This document shows positions 11,380 to 22,404 of a stretch of DNA of 64,000 nt, in pieces. The stretch is taken from NCBI RefSeq assembly GCF_029873635.1, contig NC_080419.1, forward strand, positions 62,799,540 to 62,863,539, given 5' to 3'. Origin of the DNA: Malania oleifera. Its lineage: Eukaryota; Streptophyta; Magnoliopsida; Santalales; Ximeniaceae. The position numbers were made by a program, and so were the translations under genes. Below the pieces are notes generated by a model. It saw only the letters and a program-made list of their open reading frames with translations. It did not search any database and was not told the origin of the DNA. Each line of letters opens with the position of its first letter. Positions within the stretch are counted from its first letter, which is position 1.

Positions 11380-12240
11380 AGAATGTGAATGAGGCCATTG
11401 AGGATGAATCGTGGGTAATGTCAATCTAGGAAGAGTTTAATCAATTTGAGAGAAACAAAGTCTAAACCTTGGTTCCTAGACCTGATGATCGTACTGTTAT
11501 TGGAACTAAATGGGTCTATACGAACAAGAAAGATGAAAAAGGGATAGTAATTAGAAACAAAGTCAGACTAGTAGCCCAAGGATATAACCAGGAGGAAGGT
11601 ATATATTTTGAGGAAACCTATGCTCCTATAGCTGGGATGGAAGCCATTTGAATGTTATTACCATATGATGTTTTTAAGAACTTTAAATTATATCAAATGG
11701 ATGTTAAAAGTGCATTTCTAGATGGCTACATCAATGAGGAGTTATATGTAGAACATCTTTCAGGATTCGAAAACCATAAATTCCTTTATCATGTTTATAG
11801 ATTGACTAAAGTCTTGTATGGATTGAAACAGGCTCCTAGAGCTTGGTATGAAAGGTTAAGTGGTTTTCTACTAGATAATGGGTTACTAGAGGGAAGATAG
11901 ACACAACCCTCTTCATAAAGTCTAAAAATGATAACATGCTCATAGTGCAAATTTATGTAGATGACACCATATTTGGAGCAACAAACAAAGAGTTGTGTAA
12001 TGAGTTTGCCAAATGCATGCAAAATGAATTCGAAATGAGCATGATGGGTGAACTTACATTCTTCGTAGGACTTCAGATTAAATAGGCTAAACATAGGACT
12101 TTTTTATGTCAATCGAAATATGTTAGAGACTTGCTTAAGAAATTTAATATGGAAGGCTCCAAAATTCTAGGAACACCTATGAACACTTCCACCAAATTAG
12201 ACAAGAGCAAGGCATACCGGTAGATGTTAAGCTCTACCTA
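11380..12240 (+). pseudogene. Copia reverse transcriptase
   Basis: Blocks: DESWVMSI near 11405, [16 protein letters not shown] (11490-11540), [14 protein letters not shown] (11562-11603), FKLYQMDVKSAFLDGYINEE (11682-11740), [16 protein letters not shown] (11810-11857), and QIYVDDTIFGAT (about 11948-11985), with the catalytic YVDD intact. A frame change lies near 11890 and stops occur at about 11430, 11463 and 11649. It ends with FCRTSD/KKFNMEGS-type wording before RNase H. The domain is complete in layout but broken. Confidence 0.85.
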
Positions 12241-12243
12241 GGT

Positions 12244-12890
12244 ATGATTGGTAGCCTATTGTACCTAACTGTGAGTAGGCTTGATATCATGTTTAGCGTG
12301 TCCATGTGCGTGAGATTTCAGGCTGCACCTAAAGAGTCTCATTTATTAGTAGTCAAGAGGGTACTTAGATACCTTATCGGGACCATTGACTTAGGATTAT
12401 CGTACCCTAAGTATTCCTCGTTTGAGATTGTTAACTATTCTGATGTAGACTTTTCCGGTAGCAAAGTTGATAGAAAGAGTTCGAGCAACACTTGTCATTA
12501 TCTAGGACAATCTCTGGTTTCTTGGTTTTCCAAGAAAAGGAACTCAGTTGCTCTGTCCACAGCCGCGGCTGAATATATAGCAGCTGGGCGTTGTGCTCAA
12601 ACTCTTTATATGAAGCAAAAAATCATGGACTATGGATTGCACTATGACACTATTCCCATAAAATGTGATAATACTAGTGCGATAAATATCTCAAAGAACC
12701 CCATATCAAAGTCAAGAACGAAGCACATAGAAGTTAGACATCATTTTATTCGTGAGCATATGCAAAAGAGGGACGTAGAACTTGAGTTTGAGTGCACTAA
12801 TGAACAATAGGTCAATAAATTCATGAGACCTTTTTAGGAGGATAAATTTATACAGATTTGGCATGAATTAGGCTTCCCATATTAAAGTCA
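12244..12890 (+). pseudogene. Copia RNase H
   Basis: An open stretch of 188 codons reads MIGSLLYLTVSRLDIMFSV, VNYSDVDFSGSKVDRKSS, WFSKKRNSVALSTAAAEYIA, IKCDNTSAINISKNP and RTKHIEVRHHFIREHM. These are the conserved copia RT-connection and RNase H blocks. The usual SDADWAG motif reads SDVDFSG. After the stop at 12808 the family C-terminus (FIQIWHELG-like) continues out of frame to about 12890. Confidence 0.85.
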
Positions 12891-12961
12891 TGAACTAGAT
12901 ATACTTGAGTGATTATTTCACAAATTAGGCTTATCCCTTAATAATGAATGGAGTGCATAAC

Positions 12962-12972
12962 TGAGGGGGAGC
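12962..12972 (+). promoter_or_regulatory. Polypurine tract
   Basis: TGAGGGGGAGC lies just after the pol remnant and directly before a TG dinucleotide, the normal plus-strand priming site next to a 3' LTR. Confidence 0.65.
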
Positions 12973-12974
12973 AT

Positions 12975-13621
12975 TGATGGGGATCGTCATGTGTTACCCC
13001 TTCCTTTTGTAGATGTTATGACACGTAGACAACCTCCAGATGTCTATGTTCTTCACCGACATGGTGACTATGTTTCGTTCACCAACATGGTGACATGTGG
13101 ACGACCCCCAGATGTCCACAATACTTTCTATACATTGAAGACTTTATGGAGATACTAGAAGACTTCAAAATAAAGAAGCCCGAATGGTGATCGTTGCACA
13201 TCCGAGCTCCAACTCTTATGGGTCCCACTCAAATCTATTGAGCCTACACAGTCCCACACTACTACTCTAGGCTCCATAGCTTGGGCCTCCCCTTTTGACT
13301 TTATTTGCATTTAATTACTTACATTATGAGTTGTGAGAGGTATTTGATTGAGTGATTAATAAGTTTTAATTTTTAAAATTAGGTAAGTTATTTCCTATGC
13401 CCATATGAGGATGTTTAGGTCATTTTTATCATTTAGGTTTTTACTTTCCCATATATATTGCTATTGTAAATGCTGGAAAAGGAGTTAGATTATTATTGAT
13501 TGAATAAAGGTTTTTCCTTTGAAAGCTCAAAGCTTTGTTCCGATCCTTGTGATTGAGTGGCGAAAGGCTATGACGTTCTCCTAGGAGATCAGTTAAAGTG
13601 AGACCAAAAATATGTCCAACA
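12975..13621 (+). mobile_element. Possible short LTR, TG...CA, about 0.65 kb
   Basis: The segment starts TGATGGGGATCGTC after the polypurine tract and ends ATATGTCCAACA. It contains a TATA-like CCCATATATATTGC near 13448-13462 and a tandem-like pair (GACATGTGGACGACC versus GACACGTAGACAACC). It does not resemble the 5' LTR at 7868-8080, so either this 3' LTR belongs to a different copia element or the element is a recombinant. No gene is seen in it. Confidence 0.4.
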
Positions 13622-13639
13622 CCTATCTACCATAATCCA

Positions 13640-14400
13640 TCCATTACAACTATCCACCTCGGAGCCATCCATATCAACCACACTCGAACAACAACAAGCA
13701 TTAACCATTACACCGGTTCAAAGCGATATGAACGGATTTCTTGGTTTGATTCACATTCATGATCATTGGTAAGTTATTCAAAGGATCCACACAATAAAAC
13801 TCATCACAAATCATCCATAACTTTGTTTTAGATTACATAAGCCGTAGTTTTGCAAATCCTCACAAAATTCCCATATTTAAGTCGACCCTTCGTTGTCCAG
13901 TCAGCTAGACACTAGAGCCCAGTCGCCTGACTCCTTGACTGCTCTCGGCATCTCCCAAATTTCTTAGTAAGTTGCCTAACCTACCTTGACCCACTCAACT
14001 GACTCCTGGTTCACTCTCGGTATTTCACCCTAATCTCAGTCAATCGCCTGACCCCTCCTCCCCGGTTGCCTGAGGACCCCCACAACTTGAATTTCTCATT
14101 AGTTATGCACATGTTTGCTTGCTAATGATGGGGAATATGATTATGATAGCTTATAATTATTGTCGTGAATGATTGAAGTGCATTTTCATGGCATGTAACT
14201 TGATTCTTTGTGAAGGAACCACCTGGGATTGAATTTTAATATAATTATATACCTATTTAAAATCCTTGGACTGCATGATAAATCATGATTTATTTTTTTA
14301 TGTTTGGTTGATTAAATTTTCATTTCAAAGTGTTTCTCATGTGCATGTTGATTGAGGGTTGAAAACAAGTAGGACTAGGTCACCCCACCCTGTCCTACAT
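13640..14400 (+). mobile_element. Gypsy LTR (3' part)
   Basis: Non-coding sequence ending in CCTGTCCTACATCA just before the PBS. Around 13870-14090 it contains several CAGTCGCCTGAC-like motifs, the reverse complement of the GTCAGGCGACTG motif in the copia LTRs of this window. The left border is not visible. Confidence 0.5.
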
Positions 14401-14403
14401 CAT

Positions 14404-14422
14404 CTTGGTATCATAGCCTAGG
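14404..14422 (+). promoter_or_regulatory. Primer binding site of the second gypsy element
   Basis: CTTGGTATCATAGCCTAGG closely matches the TGGTATCAGAGC-type site and is followed by a leader of about 180 bp (14423-14606). Confidence 0.7.
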
Positions 14423-14606
14423 TTAGAATACGCTAAACCCTTAAAGTCCCATTTCCTTAACTCGCAAGATTTTAGTTTCAGACTGAAATAGCTGCAGGAT
14501 TTTGCCCATAATAGCCCACCTATATTCTGAATTTTGGATATTTGGAGCTATTGTTTGGTTAAGTTTAGAGAGAAAACTTCCAAGGAGGAGGATTTGTAAA
14601 TTCCAG

Positions 14607-16463
14607 TGTTATCCTAAGGGGGAGGGTGAATTGGGTATTTAAAAATTATTTAAATATATTTTACAACTTAATCCCTATTTTAATATTAAACAAAATAATC
14701 ACAAGGGCTTGAAATTAGTTCAAATTAATATCTCACTAAATTCAATGATACCCAATTAATTCTCAAGTGTTTGTAATATTTAACAACATACAAACATGTA
14801 AGATCAATAATAAAATGTAAGTGGACGTTACAAAGTAGTTAAGGGTATGAGAGACTCAAAAACGATTTTTACGATGTTCAACCAACTCGACCTATGTCCT
14901 CACCTTGAGCAACCCACTCAAGGATTCCACTAATCCCGCTCCTTTAACTAGGACAAAGCTTCCCTTTACAGTCCGCTGCTTACAAGAGGCGTAGCTTCCT
15001 CCCCATCCCCAATTCACAACCCAAATCGTGAATACAACAATAATGATTATAATTTTTCTCCAAAACTCAAAATGCTTTTAACCAAACTAGTGAGTACAAT
15101 AGAAATCCTAGTACATACTCATATAATAAAACATGAAACTTAGTTGAGTGTATGTAATATGATCAATGAGACCTTTTGTGATAATGATGAATGATCATTG
15201 TATAAAGTATGTATGACAATATGCTCCAATGGTCTATTCAACTATATGATCTTTATAAATCAAGAATATATATATATATATATATATAATATGTACTCCA
15301 AAAATAAATAAATAAACTTTATTCAGTACTTTTTATAAAATATCCCTCAAGAATGTGTATGTAGGAGCTCTTAGAATTTGCAATCAAATAGTTTTTGCAA
15401 TAAAAAAAAATATCAAATTTTTGAATGAAAATATAGCTTTAAATATCTCAAAGATTTTAGCTTTAGAAAAACTTTTCTCAAGTATCTTATTCAATCAATG
15501 AATATAAAATATAAGATTATGATTTTTACTCCAAAGAAGTATATTAAATAGAATGAATATGGGAAACATTAAAATACGGTTTGAATGCTAAAACAACTTT
15601 GATTACCAAACCTCAATACCCACGACGATTGCAAAATATGTGTGTGAATGCCTTTTGATCAACGTAACAAATGCCCAAACTTGATGTAAATGCTTTGGAG
15701 TGCAAGAAAGAGTTTAGCAATATGTTCAAGGCTCTCAAAAGTATGCAAAAAGTGATGCCCTAGGGTTTAGAGGTTATTTTTATAAGTGTTCTCGACCCTA
15801 GATTAAGTTTTGGCTATTGGATCAATTAGATTAAGTAATTTTCGTGCATATCCTCGCTAAGAAACCGTTTTGTGCTGCGACCTTCGTCGACGAGTGGGTA
15901 CGTTTGTCGACGAGTGTACAAAACTTGTTCATCAATGTGAGTGAGTTCGTCGACGAGAGACTTCTCTGAAATTTTTGAACTCTCAGTATTTTCTTGTCGA
16001 TGAGAACAAACCGGTTGTCACCGAGTGGCCTTCATGCGTTGGTCGACGAGGCCAAGGGGTTCATCAACGAGGCCTCTATATTTTAGAAAAATTTGCCTCT
16101 AAAAATTTCATCCAACCTAGACCTAATGTAAATGAATCTTTCATGAAATGCATGAGTTCTAAGGTCAGTCTAGGGTATATTTGAGCTTCGAATTATATCA
16201 TATAAAATATGCAAATACAATCAAATCTAACTACCCATTACATTTGAAGATCTTGAAGTTTGCTTCTTCATCCTTTTGCTCTTTTTCTTTTCTAGTTCCA
16301 TGGAATGTGCTAGGTTGTATATGCTTTAAGTTCTCCATGGCTTCCATGACTTCCTTATCTTTTGTGCATGCTAAATAATGATTCTGTTCAAAATATCAAT
16401 GCACAGATCAAATACCAAGTGATTTGTCATTATCAAAATAGGATTTGACTCATAGAGTCAACA
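14607..16463 (-). mobile_element. Copia LTR inserted in the gypsy leader
   Basis: On the plus strand it starts TGTTATCCTAAGGGGGAGGG and ends CATAGAGTCAACA, so the LTR itself reads on the minus strand. The internal pattern (GGTGAATTGGGTATTTAAAA near the start, a microsatellite near 15266, TCATTATCAAAATAGG near the end) is that of the other minus LTRs here. It separates the gypsy leader from its gag ATG at 16480. I could not find a convincing flanking duplication. Its U3 (15880-16080) carries GTCGACGAG motifs. Confidence 0.75.
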
Positions 16464-16559
16464 AGATTGTGTTTTCTAGATGGCAACTAGAGTTGGTAAC
16501 CATTATCAAGGTCATAGGATATTTTATGAAAGAGAGCCACCTATGCCTCTTAGAGACAG

Positions 16560-18576
16560 TGTTGACCTTATAGGTCATACGTAATTTTGATCATGACAAA
16601 TACTCTTGGTATTTGATGACTTTTAAGTTTGTGTGCAGGATCATACTAAGCTCGATCATACAGATGGCATGCGGCAACTTGAAGAAGAATGAAGACCCCG
16701 ATGTGTTTATCTATTGTAATTTATATTTATATTCTTTTGGGTTTGTAATATCTATTTAAGCCAAGGTCTATAATAACTAATGCAAATCATGGATATAAGA
16801 ACCATCAGCTCAGATGACCTTTGGAAGGTCGACCGACGCCAGGTTTTTGGGACTAACTCAAAGACCTTAGAAAGACCCGAGGTCCCAGCACTTGATAGTC
16901 CCCAATATCACATATACTATCAAGGGAAGAAATTGAATGGAAATAGGACTTATAGGGAAAAATCATGAGGTTTTGGGTGAATGAACCCCTAGTGTTCAAA
17001 ACACCTTGGGTGACCGAACCTTGGACTAGGTAAAAAGTTGACTTGGTTTCGAGCAATAGAACCAAAAATGATCGTAGCGTCCTCAGGCGACTGAATGTCC
17101 ATTCTGACTTTTCCCACCAACTCGACAACCCAAACTTATACGTTCAAAAAGGCCTCGGGAAACCGAATACATGAGTTCAGCAGACCGAACTCAGGACTTG
17201 GCGACCGAACCACGATCTTTTGAAATCACCTTTGACTCAGCAGACCGAACCCTTTCTCAGGCGACCGAACTTCAAAAATTAACTTTTTTTCATTGTGTCT
17301 GTTCGGGAGACCAAACCTCAAGTCAGGTGCCTAAAACTCTCGGGTTTGCTTAATTTTTAACCAAGGTAAATAGAGTTAATCAGGGGTTAATTTCTTAAAC
17401 ATAATTAAAACAAATTTTAAAATTACCCTTAAGTCCCCAACGGTCATAATTTGCCCTCTCCCCATATATATGCTTTCATTTTTCAAAATTAGAGAGGATT
17501 ATAATTGTGATTAGGGCAAAAACTCTCTAAATTTTTCCAATCCTATTTTCACATACTACGTCCATACACTCTCTTACTCCAAATTTCTTGAATAACCAAG
17601 TTTTGTGGGAATGTATAGAGTGTTTATTCTCAATCCAATATTACTCAAATACTCATATTGTATTTCTTATTGATTGATTTTTTTTGATTGAGTGTTTGGG
17701 CTAAAGTTCTCCATGGATTTAATTTAATAAATCCGATGTGTGGAGAACTTTGTGGCTTGTGGTTTTTTGCGTCAATATTGCAAGATACCTTAGCCTATAA
17801 TTTTTGTGTGTGCAAAATTATTATTATTACAAGTGTACATTCAAACACCTCTTGTGCTAAGTATATTGAGAAAACATTTTTTAGATTGTTTGATTATTCT
17901 TGCTTGCATCTTTGAAACCCTAACTTGATATTGAGACTTTCCTTAAAGTTTCAAAGATAGGCTTGTTGAACACTCTTGTACATATTTGAGAATATATATT
18001 ATACTGAGTCTTGATAGCACACATTCACATCACTGAGCTGACTATTCATATGTTGTTGATGTGCATTGATTATACTGTACTGTATTATAGCACATACCTG
18101 CTTGTGTAAGAAGCATTTCCATGTACGTAAATTTTTATATCTGCTGTATTTCAGGCATGGGTCTGAAGAGGGAGACTAGCCCTGTGGAATCGTCCCGGAT
18201 TGGCTTAGACCCGGTTAGGAAAGTTAGGTGCACCATCTTGGTAAGGTGACGGTTAAGGTCAGTCCCGTGAATTGACCTAGTTGTAATCAGTGTCGCTCCA
18301 CCCATTAAGTGAGAAATAATGGTAATCCTCAGGCTTGTGAGCTGAGGTGGGGACTTTGGCCGAACCTCGATAACATTTCTTGTGCGTGCTTTTAATTTCC
18401 GCATTTTAAATTCTAACACATGAATGTTTGTATTTTACTATTATGAATGATTGGGGTTTATAATTGCATAGACAAACCCTAGGTTGAGTAATACTATTGC
18501 TAGATTAGTTGAACCTATGAGAGAAATTTTAAATACCCAATTCACACCCCCTCTTTGGAATACACCAAAGTCAACA
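16560..18576 (+). mobile_element. Solo copia LTR, plus orientation, TSD GACAG
   Basis: Starts TGTTGACCTTATAGG and ends CCAAAGTCAACA. It is flanked by GACAG at 16555-16559 and 18577-18581, and its insertion point lies inside gypsy gag. Near the end is the ACCCAATTCACACCCCCTC block shared by the copia LTRs. There is a TATA-like CCCATATATATGC at about 17461-17473. The upstream U3 (16830-17340) has at least six GGCGACCGAAC/CAGACCGAAC motifs. No internal region remains. Confidence 0.9.
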
Positions 18577-18914
18577 GACAGGCCTCCCTTTCTTCCATAA
18601 AAGCGAGTGAATCATCAAGATGCATTTGTTAGGAGACCACTGCATCATGAGCCCTATGTCTAACATTGAAATGATGAGGACTATGATGTTGATGACCTTC
18701 ATGTCAGGAGACCTTACCGTAGGGACTATAGTGATCCTTACAAGGATGTAATGAGGATAGAAGCCCCCACCTATGATGGGAAGATGGATCCAAAAGTCTT
18801 CCAAGATTGGTTGAATGTGATGGATTCATATTTTGACCACCGTAAGATGTGTGATCCACACTGAGTGAGGTTTGAAAAAATGAGACTAACTAGGCAAGCC
18901 AAACTCCATTGGAT

Positions 18915-18950
18915 CCTAAACCCTAAACCCTAAACCCTAAACCCTAAACC
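18915..18950 (+). repeat. Interstitial telomere-type repeat (CCCTAAA)5
   Basis: About 36 bp made of five perfect CCTAAAC/CCCTAAA units lies inside the gypsy gag coding sequence. It breaks the frame between AKLHWI and KHWDLM. It matches the Arabidopsis-type plant telomere repeat. Confidence 0.95.
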
Positions 18951-19548
18951 TATTGAGAGGCATGAAGCAAGGATAGATCATAGACCCATTAAGCATTGGG
19001 ATCTAATGAACGATAGGTTAAGAGAGAAGTATGAACCTCTTAGTTATATAGAGCACCTTATAGATCAACTTTACAATTTGCGTCAAGGTAGCATGACTAT
19101 TTCAGAATACATGAATCAATTTGATACGTTGTCTATAGGATGTGGCATCTATAAGACTGATAGTCAACAGACCTCCCGATTTTGCCTAGGATTGAAGCCT
19201 GAACTGAGGAGTAAATTGTTTCCACATCACATTGAGTCCCTTAAACAAGCCTATAACTTAGCTCATGACTTTGAGCAAATGACTAAAGGGCTAATGGGAA
19301 AATGGTTTGATACCCTTTCAAGTGAGTCATACTCTCAATGAGTACCCAACTATCACAAGTCCCGACCAATGCAATCAGGTCTAGTCACCCCCCGAGAGAG
19401 TAATTCCATAGTCCAACAACCTATGGACAAAGGAAAAGCACCCATGAACTTAGTGCTTGATAGGGAAGATGTTGATAAAAATAAGAAGGAAAATAAAGAT
19501 ACTTGTGGAGAAACCTTGAACACCATAACTAAAAAGTTGTGTGAGTAG

Positions 19549-19588
19549 GAAAGTCAAGATACAAAGGTGAAAGTCAAGATACAAAGGT
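19549..19588 (+). repeat. 20 bp perfect tandem duplication
   Basis: The unit GAAAGTCAAGATACAAAGGT occurs twice back to back within the gypsy remnant and shifts the frame. Confidence 0.95.
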
Positions 19589-19589
19589 A

Positions 19590-20015
19590 GTGTCGGGGGA
19601 CGTCGCTAAGGAGACTGAAATACCCCTTCTTGAGAAAGAAACACTCTTAGGAGTATCCTCCCTACCTTCTGAGTTTGATGATGTCACTCTTGAGCCACCT
19701 AGTGAGCTACCTCCCATGGGAAAGATTCTGCATGCCACAGACCTTGTTCCTTGTTCATCCTTGCCTCGTTTACCACATCTTAGAGTGAAACTAATGGAAC
19801 TAAGAATTTAGTTCCACTTGCCTACCCTACTTTCCCTAATCCCAAGAAAGCTAAAACTTTGAGCAGATGCATCAATCGTAAGGAAACCAACAAAATTGAC
19901 ATCAATATTAGGTTTTCCAAAATCATTGTTTCTGATAGAGATGTGAAGCTCATAGGTTACTTCTTGAAATCCTTGAGGACTGTGTTAGGCACTAAACTTA
20001 TGAAATGGCATTAAA
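19590..20015 (+). pseudogene. Gypsy RT start joined to an integrase scrap
   Basis: 19650-19800 translates to FDDVTLEPPSELPPM and HATDLVPCSSLPRLPHLRV, the standard start of plant gypsy RT. Within about 100 bp it turns into FSKIIVSDRDVKLIGYFLKS and LGTKLMKWH (19914-20013), which belong to the integrase core around its second catalytic Asp (SDRD). The RT palm, RNase H and the start of integrase are therefore deleted. Confidence 0.75.
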
Positions 20016-21128
20016 ACAAAGAAACCCTGAATCTAAGCATAAGAAGTCCATTGCCTTAAAAGCAGCTAGTGAAAAGTGAATGTAGTGATCTAGACCAAGA
20101 TGAATTAACATTCATCACTAAAAGACTTGGCAAGTTCTATAGGAGAAATAAAAAGTTCCCTAGAAAGTTTAGTAAAAAGAAATCTGAAAAAGGGGAAACT
20201 AGTAGGAAAGAAAACAAAAGTAAAAATGACCCTCCTACATGTTATCATTGCAAGAAACCAGGACACATTAAGCCGGAATGCCCTTTACTCAAGAAGGAAA
20301 AAAGAAGAAGAAGGAAGCCATGAAAGCTACATAGGATGATTCAAGCTCAAGCCAAATGGAGAACGAGTCAAGCAGACAAGAGATAGCGAATATGTGCTTC
20401 ATGGTAAATAATGAAGAGGTAAATTCTTACTACTCCTCATCAACGAAATCTAGGAATCTTGTGATGAATCTTGCGACAGCATGCCCTCTTATAAAGAACT
20501 ACAAGCTGAGTTATTTGATTTACATAAAAGGTTTATCAAAGTTTCCAAAAGAAACATAAACTTGAAAGAACAAAATGAAAAACTAATGAAACAATTTGAA
20601 CTTTCTAAATCCATTGAAAAGGAGAAAGAATCTCATATTGAAAAGTTAGAAGAAAAAATAGAAGATATGACTCAAGAAATAGTAAAAATACAAGAAGATG
20701 ATCAAAATAAAAAAGATTTAGAAATAATTGAACTCAAGAAGTCAAAAGAGGATAAAGAGAATCATTTATAATTTTACCAAAGGTAAAAAAAATTTTGAAA
20801 ATATGATTGACCAACAAAGATTGCAAGGAAATAGAGAATGAATCGAATATAATGGAAAAACAAATAACAGAAGTAAGAAGTTATTCATGAGATATTTTGT
20901 TAAAGAAGCAAAGTGCTATGCTAGTACTTCCTCAACCAATATACATGAACATACTACTTGCTACATGTGCAAGAATAAAGGACATGTGATGTTTAACTAC
21001 CCACTCAAAAAGAATTATGTTAAGGTTAAAACTGAATGGAAAGTAAACAATGGAACTAGAAATAATTTAAAGAAAGTTAGGAAGATTTGGGTTCCTAAAA
21101 CTAACACTATGAATCCTTCATTGTAGGT
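20016..21128 (+). pseudogene. Sirevirus gag C-terminal part
   Basis: Begins KSIALKAASEK, a stop, then DLDQDELTFITKRLGKFYRR. A perfect zinc knuckle, CYHCKKPGHIKPEC, lies at about 20240-20281. After frame changes there is a long Lys/Glu-rich coiled-coil stretch (20481-20771) and a second knuckle near 20960-21001, CYMCKNKGHVMFNY, whose last Cys is Tyr. It ends with RKIWVPKTNT. Two knuckles with a coiled coil between them are typical of Sirevirus Gag. The capsid half is absent. Confidence 0.85.
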
Positions 21129-21129
21129 G

Positions 21130-21400
21130 TGCTTTAGGACAACACCATCAAGGGAAAAGTGGTACTTGGACAGCAGGTGTTCAAGACACATGACTGGAGA
21201 TAAGACTAAGTTGACCATACTAAAACAAAAAAAATGGGGGATACGTGACCTTTGGTGACAATGTCAAAGGTAAAATTATTGGCATTGGTAAAATAGGTAA
21301 AGAACCCTCTCTTACAGTTGATGATGTGTTGTTGGTAGAAGGTCTAAAACATAATCTTTTGAGTATTAGTCAATTAAGTGATAAATGTTTTGAAATAATT
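21130..21400 (+). pseudogene. Sirevirus protease region
   Basis: Near 21161-21205 the frame reads WYLDSRCSRHMTGDKTKL; the usual D-S-G triad is D-S-R here. After a frame change at about 21235 it continues VTFGDNVKGKIIGIGKIG, EPSLTVDDVLLVEGLKHNLL and SISQLSDKC, the conserved protease C-terminal half. The Gly to Arg change probably kills activity. Confidence 0.75.
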
Positions 21401-22404
21401 TTTAAGAAAGACAAATGCATTATTCAAAATCTTAAGAATGATGAAACTTTATTCATAGCTCATAGGGTAAATAACGTATATTGTATAAATCTTGATAACC
21501 TAGTTAATCAAAATGTGACATGTTTGGCTACCATGAATGAAACTTGTTGGCTTTGGCATAGGAAACTAGGACATGCAAGCATTGACCTATTATCTAAACT
21601 ATCCAAGAAAAATTTAGTAAAAGGATTACCAAATACAAAATTTATAAAAGATAATATTTGTGATGCATGCCAAAAAGGAAAACAAGTCAAGACAAGTTTC
21701 AAAAAGAAGTACATATCAACTAGTAGACTCTTAGAACTCTTGCACCTAGACTTATTTTGTCATACTAGAACACAAAACTTAGGAGGCAAACAATATGCCT
21801 TTGTGATTGCAAATGATTATTCAAGATATACTTGGGTATTGTTCTTAGCAAATAAAATGAAGCTTGTAACATGTTAATAACTCTATGCAAGAAACCACAA
21901 AATGAAAAAGGCTATAACGTAACTAACTTTAGGAGTGATCAAGGTAGAGAGTTCAAAAACAAAGATGTTGACAAATTTTGTGATGATCATGGTATAAACC
22001 ATAACTTCTCAGTACCTAGGACTCCACAACATAATGGAGTTGTTGAGAGGAAAAATAGAACTCTTTAAGAAATGGCAAGAACCATGTTAAATGAAAATAA
22101 TTTACCTATGTACTTTTGGGCTGAAGATGTAAATACAACTTTTTATGTTATAAATAGGGTTTTTATTAGATCAAGTCTAGATAAAACACCTTATGAACTA
22201 TGGAAAGGTAGAAGACCCAACATAGCTTACTTCCATGTATTTGGATGTAAATGCTTTGTTCTCAATAATAAAGATGATCTAGGTAAATTTGATGCAAAAT
22301 TAGATGAAGGCATTTTCTTAGGATATTCTACAAATAGTAAAGCCTATAGGGTTTATAATAAAAGAACACTTACTATCGTAGAATCCATGCATATTGATGA
22401 ATAA
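21400..22404 (+). pseudogene. Sirevirus integrase
   Basis: The zinc-binding HHCC motif is present: WLWHRKLGHASIDLL and ICDACQKGKQVKTSF (about 21548-21700). The catalytic residues can be followed: Asp in LLHLDLFCHT (about 21740), Asp in FRSDQGREFKNKD (about 21935) and Glu in HNGVVERKNRTL (about 22030-22068). A frameshift near 21870 and a TAA at 22069 split it. The C-terminal block ARTMLNENNLPMYFWAED...FDAKLDEGIFLGYS runs to 22404. The core is thus nearly complete but interrupted twice. Confidence 0.85.

Larger units (their letters stand above)
16480..19350 (+). pseudogene. Ty3/gypsy gag, split by a solo LTR
   Basis: The first piece starts at 16480: MATRVGNHYQGHRIF, then EREPPMPLRD, up to 16559. 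After the 2 kb solo LTR, gag resumes at 18577. Visible blocks are VMRIEAPTYDGKMDPKVFQD (18748-18807), DSYFDHRKM and VRFEKMRLTRQAKLHWI (to 18914, with one TGA stop near 18862). Next come five telomere-type repeats, and then KHWDLMNDRLREKYEPLSYI (from about 18990), GSMTISEYMNQFDTLS and LKPELRSKLFPHH. This is the retrotransposon gag core of chromovirus-like gypsy elements. The last open piece ends at 19341. It is broken by the LTR, the telomeric tract and stops. Confidence 0.8.
13622..20015 (+). mobile_element. Second Ty3/gypsy element, plus strand, interrupted and internally deleted
   Basis: In order: LTR end (about 13640-14400), PBS, leader, gag start, gag body, RT start and a short integrase piece that ends at 20015. 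Two LTRs of copia type are nested in it (14607-16463 and 16560-18576). Protease, most of RT, RNase H and most of integrase are missing, so the body is a deletion derivative. It abuts the truncated Sirevirus gag at about 20016. Confidence 0.75.
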
